Assembly (NCBI RefSeq): GCF_963082655.1
Contig: NC_081554.1
Coordinates: forward strand, 96,478,245 to 96,542,244
Reading direction: 5' to 3'
DNA length: 64,000 nucleotides
Origin: Stomoxys calcitrans
Lineage: Eukaryota; Arthropoda; Insecta; Diptera; Muscidae
The first letter of the stretch is position 1. Each line of letters starts with the position of its first letter. The position numbers and the translations under genes are program-made. Under the pieces are notes generated by a model. That model was given only the letters and a program-made list of their open reading frames with translations. It had not been told where the DNA came from and ran no database searches. Shown here one piece after another: positions 11,192-22,426 of the stretch.

Positions 11192-12550
11192 AAACAAGTA
11201 AAAGCGTGCTAAGTTCGGCCGGGCCGAATCTTATATACCCTCCACCATGGATCGCATTTGTCGAGTTCTTTTCCCGGCATCTCTTCTTAGGCAAAAAAGG
11301 ATATAAGAAAAGAGTTGCTCTGCTATTAAAACGATATCAAGATATGGTCCGGTTCGGACCACAATTAAATTATATGTTGGAGACCTGTGTAAAATTTCAG
11401 CCAATTCGTATAAGAATTGCGCCCATTGGGGCTCACGAAGTAAAATAGAGAGAACGATTTACATGGGATCTGTATCGGGCTATAGACCGATTCAGACCAT
11501 AATAAACACGTTTGTTGATGGTCATGAGAGGATCCATCGTATAAAATTTCAGGCATATCGGATAATAATTGCGACCTCTAGGGGTCAAGAAGTCAAGATC
11601 CCAGATCGGTTTATATGGTAGCTATATCAGGTTATAAACCGATTTGAACCTTTTTTGACACAGTTGTTGAAAGTAAAAATAAAATACGTCATGCAAAATT
11701 TTAGCCAAATCGGATAGGAATTGCGCCCTCTAGAAGCTCAAGAAGTCAAATCCCCAGATCTGTTTATATGACAGCAATATCAGGTTATGGACCGATTTCA
11801 ACCATACTTGGCACAGTTGTTGGATATCATAACGAAACACGTCGTGCAAAAACTCATTCTGATCGGGAAAGAATTGCGCACGCTAGAGGCTCAAGAAGTC
11901 AAGACCCAAGATCGGTTTATATGGCAGCTATATCAGGTTATAGACCGATTTGAACCATACTTGGCACAGTTGTTGGATATCATAACAAAACACGTCGTGC
12001 AAAATTTCATTCCAATCGGATAAGAATTGCGCTCTCTAGAGGCTCAAGAAGTCAAGACCCAAGATCGGTTTATATGGCAGCTATATCAGGTTATGGGCCA
12101 ATTTGAACCATACTTGGCACAGTTGTTGGATATCATAACAAAACACGTCGTGCAAAATTTCATTCCAATCGGATAAGAATTGCGGTCTCTAGAGGCTCAA
12201 GAAGTCAAGACCCAAGATCGGTTTATATGGCAGCTATATCAAAACATGGACCGATATGGCCCATTTACAATACCAACCGACCTACACTAATAAGAAGTAT
12301 TTGTGCAAAATTTCAAGCGGCTAGCTTTACTCCTTCGGAAGTTAGCGTGCTTTCGACAGACAGACGGACGGACGGACGGACGGACGGACGGACGGACGGA
12401 CAGACGGACGGACATGGCTAGATCGACATAAAATTTCACGACGATCAAGAATATATATACTTTATGGGGTCTCAGACGAATATTTCGAGTAGTTACAAAC
12501 AGAATGACGAAATTAGTATACCCCCCATCTTATGGTGGAGGGTATAAAAA
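11192..12550 (-). mobile_element. HINE-1 element inserted in LINE
   Basis: Reads hairpin end first: AAACAAGTAAAAGCGTGC, hairpin TTCGGCC-G-GGCCGAA (11214-11228), TATATACCCTCCACCATGG. Diverged ~145-bp tandem units follow ('gaagtcaagacccaagatcg', 'ggcagctatatcaggtta', 'ggcacagttgttggatatca'). A long (GGAC)n tract sits at 12355-12414, then ATATATATACTTTATGGGG and TATGGTGGAGGGTATA at the outer end. The copy at 35533-37005 is close to identical over the first ~400 bp, so both come from a recent common source. The LINE resumes at 12551. Confidence 0.82.
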
Positions 12551-12640
12551 AGGTCACGAGCATTATTTTTGTGCCCTCGGACACACACGATATGTGTCGG
12601 TTCGCTCACAAGTTGCGCCAAGCCATTGTGCGCAGCAATT
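12551..12640 (-). pseudogene. LINE endonuclease scrap
   Basis: Minus strand reads VSKIAAHNGLAQLVSEPTHI, the conserved 'GLxQLVxEPT' stretch near the end of LINE endonucleases, then breaks. It lies immediately past the HINE-1 insertion and in the same orientation as the LINE pieces at 8048-11191, so it is their 5' continuation. A stop and loss of similarity mark 5' truncation near 12640. Confidence 0.65.
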
Positions 12641-13386
12641 TTACTGACATTTAGTTAAATTTTCCTTCTTCTACTCCGCACATCGTAGCTTCTTTTTAAT
12701 TTTCCGTTGTCTTTAAGTTTTGCTCTGAAAATATGACATACATGAAAATGCAGCACGATGCAATATAATTTATTTTAGTTTTCTTTTTTGATAGTGACCG
12801 CGAATGACCCTGTTCACACATCTCTCGTTCGTTTAAATTAACATCATTCATATCCTGCTATGATTTATTGGAACGCATAAAAGTCAAAAGTTGGACAAAA
12901 AAATGGGTGGCCACCAAAATGACTTGAAAGCCGGAACTTCCCATTTTTCTCAACCACTGAGTGAATGCATCACCACCACTTAACAAAAACACAAAAAAAG
13001 AAAAGAATGCGGGAATCGTTAGTGCCACTCGAGGCCTGGTGCATTGATCGAACGGTCGATTGCACACAAATCACAACAGACGTGAGAGCCCACCCACTTT
13101 ACGTCGACAAATACTCGATACTGGGCAAAGAAACAATCATAAATAATGGATATACCCGTACAAACAGACAGACGGAGCGGAGCATGCAATGTATACACGA
13201 ATCAATGGTATATAGTCACTCATACACATAGCAACACAAATGTATGTGTGCTAAAACAAAAAACCCTATAAGTTAACGCAACGAACCCTGGGACATTTCA
13301 AGGATAAGTGCTGCTCCTATATGAGATAAATAATAGGCATGTGTGGTAATAACAAGAAAACAATTTCTAATCTATAAAAGAAGTAA
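12641..13386. other. No recognisable gene or repeat
   Basis: Unassigned sequence between a LINE scrap and a HINE-1. Open frames (12858-13067 minus, 12965-13231 plus) have no recognisable domain. It may be unique host sequence. Confidence 0.35.
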
Positions 13387-14214
13387 AAACAAGTAAAAGC
13401 GGGCTAAGTTCGGCCAGACCGAATCTTATATACCCTCCACCATGGATCGCATTTGTCGAGTTCTTTTCCCAGGCATCTCTTCTTAGGCAAAAAAGGATAT
13501 AAGAAAAGATTTGCTCTGCTATTAGAGCGATATCAAGAAATGGTCCGGTTTGGACCACAATTAAATTATATGTTGGAGACCTGTGTAAAATGTCAGCCAA
13601 TTCGAATAAGAATAGCGCCCTTTGGGGGCTCAAGAAGTAAAATAGAGAGATCTATTCATATGGGAGTTGTATCGGGCTATAGACCGATTCGGACCATATT
13701 AAACACGTATGTTGATGGTCATGAAAGGATCCGTCGTACAAATCGTCAGGCAAATCGGATAATATCAGATCGGTTTGTATGGCAGCTACATAAGATTATG
13801 TACCGATTCGCATACTTAGCACAGTTATTGCAAGTCATAACAAAACACTTCACGCAAATTTTCAGCCAAATCAGACGAGAATTTCGCCCTCTAGAGGCCC
13901 AAGAAGTCAAGACCCAAGATCGGTTTATATGGCAACTATAACAAAAAATGGACCGATTTGGCCCATTTACAATCCCAACCGACCTACACTAATAAAGGGT
14001 ATTTGTGCAAAATTTCAAGCGGTTAGCTTTACTTCTTCGAAAGTTTGCGTGCTTTCGACAGGCAGGCGGACGGACGAACGGACATGGCTAGATCGACTTA
14101 AAATGACGTAACGATCCAGAATATATATACTTTATGGGGTCTCAGACGCATATTTCAATGTGTTGCAAACGGAATGAGAATATGAATATACCCCCTCCTT
14201 CGGCGGTGGGTATA
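13387..14214 (-). mobile_element. HINE-1 element, short copy
   Basis: Reads hairpin end first: AAACAAGTAAAAGCGGGC, then TTCGGCC-A-GACCGAA (one stem mismatch) and TATATACCCTCCACCATGG. It has fewer core units than the copies at 11192 or 52822, and a short CGGACGGACGAACGGACATG tract near 14066. The outer end is TATACCCCCTCCTTCGGCGG then GGGTATA. Confidence 0.8.
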
Positions 14215-14690
14215 TCAAGCTATAAACAGATGCAAACCTTTCATTTCGATATCGTTCATCATATCTAGTTAATGTGTTTCTAATACCTCAAAATGGTGGT
14301 CAATGAAAATAAAGAGTAACAAAACTGTAAAGTTTTATTTTAGAAACAGCGGGAATACTTCCATCATATAAACAGGTTCTGGGATCAGGGATCTCCGTAC
14401 CAACGTGTAGCGCAGAGCAACATTACTTAGTAGATACGTTTAACACGACTGCTTTTCTCACAAATGTTACCAGGGCTAGGAGGGGTAAACTAGCTCGCTA
14501 GATCCAGAGCGTGTAATTCTAATCTACAATATGATGCAGTCTTGACTTCAGTCATAACAAATACCCAATCATGCAGGTACCACACGAATCCGATCTTCCA
14601 GTGTATTTCTTCACGTCTTTAAGTAAGAAATTCGGTAGGAAACAAAAAGTCAATGCGACCTCTTTTTCTAGTCTCTGGCTATAAATGGAA
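14215..14690. other. No recognisable gene
   Basis: Short unassigned stretch. It contains 'accagggctaggaggggtaaac' near 14468, which is reminiscent of the SINE sequence at 21215 ('cagcactaggaggggataac'), but the surrounding order does not match, so I do not call a SINE here. Confidence 0.3.
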
Positions 14691-16397
14691 AATTTCAAAG
14701 CACAAAATTAGATAATTTTTATATGTCTTGAGATACATTGGAAATCGGACCAAAAATCAGGTTGGTCTGGGAGGAAATATAGGGTATATATTTTTTTGAT
14801 ATCGGAAGGGACCGTGCCCTCCCATTTACCCTAAAAGTACTACCCAAAAATAAAAGTGGACTAACACTATGGGACTCAAATGCAAGGTATTCAGGATTAG
14901 AGTACGAATTTCATATTAAAAATTGGGTCCAAGTAACTGGGAGGCCGACCCAACCCCGAAACCCCCTAAAATATGTTTTTTGAACGATCATGACAACATG
15001 GGACACAAATGAAGGTGTTCGGGATTTGAATACGAACATGGTAAGGAAGGAGAAATAGGCTATATAAATTGTTGATATTGTAAGAGGGCAGACCCTCCCA
15101 CGTTCGCCCAAAATCAAAAGTCGACCAAGGACAACATGGGTTTCAAATGAAAGGTATTGAGGAGTAGAATTCGAATATGGTATGGAAGATTGGGTCCAAG
15201 TACCAGGGAAGTCGCCCTAACCCCAAAACTCCAGTGAGCAGACAAATTGAACGGTATTATCAATATGAGCCTCCAACAAAAGGTATTGGGGAGTAGATTA
15301 CAAATCTGTTATAAAAAATCAGGTTGAAGTGTAGGGGGTCACCCACCTCCCCCAAATCGCCCCAAATAAGCATATTAGCCAATTACGACTTTATGGGACT
15401 CGGATTGTTTGTTTGTTTCGAATGGACTCAAAGTACGGCAGAACCGATTTTCTCAACATTTTTACAGATTGCTAGGGGTTGGCCTGGAAGAAAACACATG
15501 CTATATAATTTTTCGATATCGAAAGGTGGGCGTACCCTCTCTCTTATCCCTAAAACAACACCCAAAACCAAAAGTGGACCGTTCGGAATAATATGGGTAT
15601 CAGATGAAAGGTATTGGAGAGTAGAATACGAATGTGGTATTAAAATTTGAGTCTAAGTACCCAGCGGCGCGCCCCAACCCCCAAACTCTGCCAAAGAGAC
15701 ATATTGGACATGCATGTCAATATGGGACTCAAATGAAAGTTTTTCGGGAGTAGCTTACGAGAATGGCTAAAAAAATCGCAAAATGAGCATATTAGCCGAT
15801 CAGGGCTATATGGCACTCAAATGAAAGCAATTTGGGAATAGATTAGGAAAATGACATTAAAATTTTTGTTAAGGGTATTCAGGTGTCGCCTTACCTCCTT
15901 AAATCACCCCAATATGTTATTTGACCCATTGTGACAATATGGTGTCTGAAATTATGATGAGCCCCAGCCGAAATGAAATCCTGGCTACTTCGGTGTCCAA
16001 CTTTAATACACACTAGCCGAACCGGGCCCGCTACACAGCGCCTTTTTCAACACTATTATATGGTCGATATATAAGTCTCGTTTTGGTGGATTATTAAGAT
16101 GGGGATATTTCGTCCCGAATCTCTCAAATACTTTTGAAAAAAGTCTTATTTCATTTCTGTAATATATTGTCGTGATTGGTCTATATATCCATTTAACGGG
16201 GAGTGCTTCTTGGAGGTGCCATGGTGCCTCAGACATTCCGCCCAAATTTGGATGTTAAATTCGTGATCTACTCCTAAATGCCTTCCATTTAAGCCCAATA
16301 TTGCCATGGTCGGTAGATATGTACTGATTGGAGGACGTTTCGGGGCTGGATCTAGCACTTCGCCACTTTGGCCTCAAACTAGGTATCAAATTCGTAC
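14691..16397. repeat. ~125-bp G/C-rich tandem family, block 1
   Basis: Diverged repeats with the recurring order 'tatgggactcaaatgaaagg', 'tattggggagtagaatacga', a run such as CCCCAACCCCNAAACTCC, then 'gaccatgacaatatgg'. About ten units read on plus from 14691 to 15960. From about 16040 to 16390 the motifs appear inverted ('ctactcctaaatgccttcc', 'tattgccatggtcgg'), so the block has a head-to-head turn near 16000. Related block 2 lies at 18126-19600. Unit spacing is irregular. I cannot name the element it comes from; an internal array of a DNA transposon is possible. Confidence 0.6.
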
Positions 16398-17037
16398 TTT
16401 AGGTTAGGTTAGGTTGTAAGGAGGTTGCGGATATTAATCCCCCATGCCACTATGGACATACACCTAAGCCAATAATCAGCTTGTTGTGCGCACGAAATAC
16501 TAAAAAAGTAACCTCGAAAAAGAAAATCTATGTTAGGAATTCCGTGCGACTTAAAAAATCCTTAATTGTTTTCCATGCCACGCTCCAAAGATGGTTCATG
16601 TCTGGTAAGCACCGGTGTCTTTTAGCCGTGATAGCCGGGCAATGACATAGGAATATTCCTTCATCTTCCCCATTTGCCCAACACATGCTATCACTTGCCG
16701 CACCGATTTTGCATATGTGTCCCGTTGTGATACCCAATGCTATACTTACTCTTTCTTACTTCCTTTCAGTAAAAGCCTCGTCCACTCACGAACCAGATCA
16801 CTCCATAGGATTTTCGCCGTCCTACCGACCGTTTCGCGTTCGTCCCCCACACTCTTAACTCAGACTGCGTCGTCCCGAAAGGCTTCGGGTTAACCAAGTT
16901 TATTGACGGCAGTCCTCTGGCCTTCACCGCCAAATCGTCTGCCCTTTGATTCCTCCTTACTCCGTTATGGCCCGGCACCCGAACTATGCGGATTTTGCCA
17001 TCCTCAGAGAAGGCGTTAATCTCCTTCTTACACTCTC
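16398..17037 (-). pseudogene. LINE RNase H/Cys-His tail and 3' end
   Basis: Minus-strand 3' end of the same RNase H-bearing LINE family as 3704-6162. From high to low coordinate: ECKKEINAFSEDG, RVPGHNGVRRNQRADDLAVK (RNase H C-terminal block with a His), SINLVNPKPFGTTQSELR, then a Cys/His region (DEGIFLCHCPAITAKRHRCL) and the 3' UTR with GCGCACAACAAGCTG. It ends in a tail read on plus as AGGTTAGGTTAGGTT (16399-16413). A decayed mariner abuts at 17038, truncating the LINE 5' side. Confidence 0.82.
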
Positions 17038-17702
17038 ACTAATAAATGCTTCAATGTTCTCTTCCAATGCATCAATTGAAGCGGGCTTTTCTGTATACGC
17101 ATGAGCTTGAATATAGCCCCACAAAAAATGTATCTAAGGGCGTTAAATCGTACGATCCATGAAACCAATCCACCGAACTCGCCTCCCAATACATCCTTTG
17201 TTACGCGTGCTGTGTGCCATGTGGCACTGCCGTGTTGAAACTACATGTCATGCAAGTCAAGCTCTTGCATTTTGGGCAAAAAAAATTTGGACATCATCAC
17301 ACGGTAGCGCTCACCATTCACAATTATGTTACGATTCGCATCATCTTTGAAGAAGTACGGCCCAAATGAAGCGACCAGCTCATAAACCACACCAAACTGT
17401 TACTTCTTCCAGATGCGTTGGTGGCTGTTGCAATGCTTCTGGCTGATCTTCAATCCATAATCGACAATTCTGCTTATATACGTACCCATTGAGCCAAAAA
17501 TGAATTTCGTCGTAAAATGGAAGAAGCGCGCGATGACCTTTCTTAACAGAGCACGCATTTTGATAATAAAATTCATTAATTTGCAACCATTGTTCGCTTG
17601 TAAAACGATTCATGGTGTGACAGTGAAACAAAACACAAAACGTGCGTGAGCTGTTTAAACCAGTGTTGCCAAAAAGATAATGGCTAATAAATTACCCTTT
17701 AC
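17038..17702 (-). pseudogene. Mariner transposase remnant (Tc1/mariner)
   Basis: Minus strand. The TIR-like start is AAAGGGTAATTTATTAGCC near 17702, then the frame MNRFTSEQWLQINEFYYQN (17612 downward), which corresponds to the start in the fold-back copy at 5564. A large deletion follows, then EIHFWLNGYVYKQNCRLW (first catalytic region) and EEVTVWCGL. After a frameshift come GPYFFKDDANRN and a damaged second catalytic block: QHGSATWHTARVTKD where the family has QQDGATCHTA, so the catalytic Asp is gone. The third block and ALEENIEAFISE-like end are frameshifted. No 3' TIR is seen; the end abuts LINE sequence at 17037. Confidence 0.84.
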
Positions 17703-18125
17703 AAGTTATTGATCACTTTGTAGTGAATTTTTAATTTGTTTTACTTTTCTAGGCTCAATATTTACGGCTGAAAGGTAAAACTTGGCCTTTGAGCAGTAGT
17801 TGTCAGTTTTTAAGAATCGTCGTGCTTATTTATTTGCCTAGTCTACAACTCCCTCTGCGGACCAGTAGAACACTGCTAATGTACGGCTATCTTGTTACTA
17901 TGTTTAACTCGCTGTTTTGCGTTGCTTTAGGCAATCACTGTTTATACGTTGTTTTGAAAGAAGTATGTATGTTTGCTTTACTCATTACTGGCTGAACTAC
18001 TATCTGTAGCCAGTACTATATAACCACGACTAACCATCCACATTCCGGAATATGGTGTGTATGCACTCTCCATGCATGGGAGAGCCTCCTCGGTCGGCAG
18101 AAGCGGGTGGAGTGGCATGGGAACG
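17703..18125. other. No recognisable gene
   Basis: Unassigned sequence between the mariner remnant and repeat block 2. The frame at 17789-17995 has hydrophobic stretches but no family I can name. Confidence 0.3.
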
Positions 18126-19600
18126 AACAAAAAAATTCATTACCAGAGGATACTTCGTTTCACTACATTTTGTATCCAAATTTCGGTTGGGGTACCTAGG
18201 GGGGCTGCCCAACCCTTAAACCTACCAAACACATATTTAGACTAAACACGACAATATGGGACTCAAATGAAAGGTATTTAGGATAAGAAAACGTATCTGA
18301 TATCCAATTGTCGGACCACCCAAAAACACCCCTAAATCGGATGCATTTACCGACCAAGGCAATATGGGACTCAAATGAAAGGTATTTGCAAGTAGAATAC
18401 GAATCTAATATCCTAATGAGGGACCACGTTCCTGGGGGTGTACCCTTCCCCAAAACACCCCCCAAAAAGGACTTATTTCCTGACCATGGAAATATGGGGG
18501 TCAAATTAAAGGTATGTGGGAGTAGACCACGTATCTGATATCAACATTAGGGGCCAATTGTCTAGCGGACGTTCCACCAACATAACAACCCCAAATAGGA
18601 CGTAGAAATATTCATAGTTTTAAGGGCCAATGCCCCAAACCGGACGTATTAGCTGGCTTTTGCAATTAGGAGTTTAAATGAAATTAGAAAACGAATCCAA
18701 TATCCAATTTTTAGGGCAATGGCAATATGGGGTTCAAATAAATGATATATAGATATATGAGAATAGAGCACGTTGCTAATATATTTTCCGGGCTTAGTGT
18801 TTGGCGGACCACCCCAAAGAGAGATTTTGGGGGGTAGAGCAAGAATTGATACCCATTTTCGGGACCAATTTTCTGGGGATCTACCTCTTTCCCAAAATAC
18901 CCAACAAACAGCAATTTTTTACTGACCATCGCAATATGAGGCTCATATCAAGGTATTTGGGAGTAGAATGCGAATGTGATATCCAAATGTAGGACCATGT
19001 GTTTAGGGCATCACCCCTTTCCCAAAACACCCCCAAAGGGAAAAAATTTTTCGGCCATGCCAATATGTGGCACAAATGAAAGGTATTTGAGATTAGAAAA
19101 CGAATTTGATAACATTTTTTTGGGCCATGTGTTTGGGGGACCACTCATCCTGTAAACTCCTCTTAAGCCAATGGCAGTATGGGGTTTAAATAAATGGTAT
19201 TTGAGAGAAGAGCACGATGCTGATATCTTTTCAGGGCCAAGTATCTGGGGGACCACCTCTCCCCCGAAAACACCACTAAATAAGATATCATGAGAATATC
19301 CGGCTGAAATGAAGTATTTTAAGAATGGAGTATACCTTACATCCGAACTTAAATTCTTAGACCTATAAAGATCGTATGGGATTCAGATAAAGGCACTTAT
19401 ATTGTTAAACGGTTGGTCAAGTTAGCATGGTATTTCACTAAAAGATCTTTAATTGTCGAAAATAAATATTCCAAGGAAATCTTTATCTTTCCTTCCAGAT
19501 CAATCTACACAATCTGTGAAAATTTCAAGGTAATCGGTTCAGCTTTTTTTTGAGCCTATACGGAACAAACAAACAACAACGTTTTTACCGCATTTTGTGT
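18126..19600 (+). repeat. ~125-bp G/C-rich tandem family, block 2
   Basis: About nine diverged units with 'atatgggactcaaatgaaag', 'gtatttgggagtagaatacg', 'aatctgatatccaa', GGGACCAC and runs such as CCAAAACACCCCCAAA, all reading on plus. A unique-looking end follows (19490-19580: 'tgtgaaaatttcaaggtaat', 'cggttcagc', 'tatacggaacaaacaaac'). Same family as block 1. Frames on either strand through this block are by-products of the repeat, not genes. Confidence 0.65.
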
Positions 19601-21002
19601 TTGAAATAAATTTAATTTAAATTTTTCCTTGGACATGTCCCTGTATACAAATATCAGCTATGTGGAAAAATTAACTTAAATTACCCAACAATTTGGCTAG
19701 ACACGGTAGAATTTCGCATGTTCTACTTGTTTCTATTTATTTACATTTTAATTAATGTACAAAATCTGGAACAAATGGATTCTTTTTTGGTCTTGCCGTT
19801 TTGCCAACTTTTGTTAAACTGTTCAAATCGTTTTTTGTTCTTGCGATAAATACTAAATTACACCACTTTTGAAAGTTTAAGCACGCGCCAGCATCCGTCG
19901 CTCTGTTATGAATTTTACGTCCAGATCTGAGGAGGAGGTGTTTCGTTTGGTTAAACAATAGGAAAAAATCTGCAGCACAATTACAAACTTCCACTTGATG
20001 TGATGTCAATTCTAATGGAGATCGTTTAATTTCCAGGCAAGTCCATACATCGCGTCCTCTAGCTTGGGTGTGCTAATGAGAAAATTTCACTTCTAATCTG
20101 AATGTACTTTTTATTCGCACATATGATAGACTTTTAGAATGTGCTACGTTGCATCTCACAGCAGGGGTGTGCGTAAAAGAGTTTAATCGATGACATGCGT
20201 ATCTTGTTCATCGCCCTTAGTGACGGCGGTGGTGATTTTTGCAACAATGGCTCTTCATCTTTTTTGTTTGTCACTCTTTGTTGAAAATGCAAGAGAAGAC
20301 GATTTTTCTGATGCCGATTTTAAGTCTCTTCGTTTTTTGTTTTTGTGTGTTGTCTGACCCGTTCCGTACGATTGACTAAAATTTTATTGTTTCCAGTCCA
20401 TTAAAGTGAATTGTTTCATTTGTTCATGCCCTCTCATCTCGTAATTGTTGTTGCTACTAAACAATCGGTAATGGGCCGAAAGGATTAAAAGGATTTGTTT
20501 TATTGTCCCGTCAATTCGCTTTGTGACCCGATCGATTTCATTTGGATTTATGGGATTTGCAATGTCAGTAAAGTTGTCTCATTGCACTGCAAATTAATGG
20601 TAAATGTCGTAGGTCCTTACAAATTTATTGATTTTGGTATTTTATTGCAATCCTGATTAAAAATTGTTCTGGTACCACCTCTTTGAATTCCACTCGAAGA
20701 CAAACATTTTTGGTTTAATGCATCCCTAAGTAATGAACGTTTGCTCCGAATAAAAGGGTTGAAGAACTCCAAAATTGAGTTGTTGCGTTCGTATTTGCTG
20801 TACATGCTACATAAATGAAAATTTTAAAAATAAATTCAAACTTAGAGCATCGCAAAAATGAAGACGGAGTTTTAAGCGGAATTAAAACTCTATATCTGCT
20901 AACACAAATCGTCATTAGTTTTGTAGAAAAAGAATTTAAATCAAAGTCAACAAGACACAAGCACAAAAATTATACGGTGTCATTTTAGACCTACATGCAA
21001 AT
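19601..21002. other. No recognisable gene or repeat
   Basis: About 1.4 kb unassigned. A minus-strand frame at 19752-20009 (85 codons) is open but matches nothing I know. AT-rich toward 20600-20950. Possibly unique host sequence. Confidence 0.35.
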
Positions 21003-21405
21003 GCAAATTTGCCCACGAACATTCCATAAAGGAACAGGGGCAAACTTCTCACATATCAATGAGTGCTGTCCGACTCAAGTTTAAACTCAATGATCAGGGG
21101 CCTCATTTTTATAGCCGAGTACGAACGACGTGCGGCAGTGCGACACCTCTTTTTGGAGAAGTTTTTACATGGCTACCATACCAAATGCTACAGTACCTCA
21201 AAAATATCGCCAGCACTAGGAGGGGATAACCAACGCCGAAAAATTTTCTGATTTTCTCGAATTCGAAACCAGACGTTAGACGTCATAGGAAGGCATGCTA
21301 ACCTCTGCGCTAAAAAATATCGCCAGCACTAGGAGGGGATAACCAACGCAGAAAAATTTTCTGATTTTCTCGAATTCGAAACCAGACGTTAGGCGTCATA
21401 GGGCT
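21003..21405 (-). mobile_element. tRNA-derived SINE with tandemly duplicated head
   Basis: On the minus strand the head contains TTAGCATGCCTTCC (box A-like) and GGTTTCGAATTC (box B-like). A body follows: GTTGGTTATCCCCTCCTAGT, GCTGGCGATATTTTTGAGG, TCCAAAAAGAGGTGTCGCAC and CTGTTCCTTTATGGAATGTT. The same order of blocks occurs on plus at 30062-30392, which shows it is a dispersed family. Here a 113-bp segment with box B is repeated in tandem (21201-21313 and 21314-21405). RNA polymerase III transcription is inferred from family type. Confidence 0.65.
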
Positions 21406-21452
21406 GTTATATAAAATTCTCGCCTAATAACGAAAATGGAAATTTGTATAAT

Positions 21453-22340
21453 CAACAATAAAAGCGTGCTAAGTTCGGCCGGGTCAAATCTTGGGAACCA
21501 TTGATTCTGCTAAAATTTTATACAAAATAAATTAAGTTGAAGGGCATAATTTTATTCTACATACCAAACTTAAGTCAAACCAGCAAAAATTAAAGCTTCT
21601 AGGACTAACCGAAGAAGGATGATCGAGAGACCGGTTTATATGGGAGCTATATCAGGTTATAGACGATTTGGACCGTACTTAGCACAGTTGTTGGAAGTCG
21701 TAACAGAACACTGCATACGAAATCGGACAAAAATCGGGACTAATAAGGGCTCAAGGTGTCAAATCACGAAATCGATTTATATGGGAGCAATATCGATTCG
21801 GACCGCACCAAGCATAATTGTTGGAAGTCATAACAAAATACAACATGCTCAATTTCAGCCAAATCGGACAAAAATTGCGGGTAGGGAAGCCAAGAAGTCA
21901 CATCGGGAGATCGGTTTATAGCTATATCAAGTAATAGACCGATTCGGACCGTACTTGGCATAGTTGTTGGAAGTCATAACGGAACACCACGTGCAATTTT
22001 TTAGCCAAATCAGATAAAAATCGCGGTTTGTAAGGGCTCAAGAAGTCTAATCGGGAGATCGGTTTATATGGGAGCTATATCCAAATCTGAACCGATATGG
22101 CCAATTTGGAATTCCCAATGACCTACATCAATTTTAAGTATCAGTGCAGAACGCCTAGCTCAACGCATTCGACCGCTATCGTGATTTCGACAGACGGACG
22201 GATGGACGGACATGGCCAAATCGACTCAGAACGAGAGACTATCAAGAATATGCACATTATGGAGTCTTAGATGAATATTTCGAGGTGTTACAAATGGAAT
22301 GACTAGATTAGTATACCCCACCATCCTATGATGGGTATAC
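21453..22340 (-). mobile_element. HINE-1 element, variant
   Basis: Reads hairpin end first, but the hairpin is decayed (TTCGGCCGGGTCAAATC). Core units contain 'gggagctatatcaggttata', 'ttggaagtcataac', 'gccaaatcggacaaaaat'. Outer end: 'gacagacggacggatggacg', 'gacatggccaaatcgactca', then TATACCCCACCATCCTATG and GGGTATA. It shares 'gaaggatgatcgagagaccg' with the copy at 33690, marking a subfamily. Confidence 0.78.
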
Positions 22341-22426
22341 AAAATGGAATTAACTCGGAAAATGGAATTAACTCGTGAACATTTTTCACAACTTTCGGCG
22401 TTTCACAAGAGTGCAATAGCACTTTA

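Noticed and set aside
11206..11448. Conserved 80-codon frame repeated at 13453, 51506 and 52837 as a possible protein family
   Set aside because: The frame is shared only because the HINE head DNA is conserved; it is interrupted in other copies and lies across the non-coding hairpin region.
16398..16414. Interstitial telomere
   Set aside because: Only about three TTAGG-like units, positioned exactly at a LINE 3' end, so it is the element's tail.
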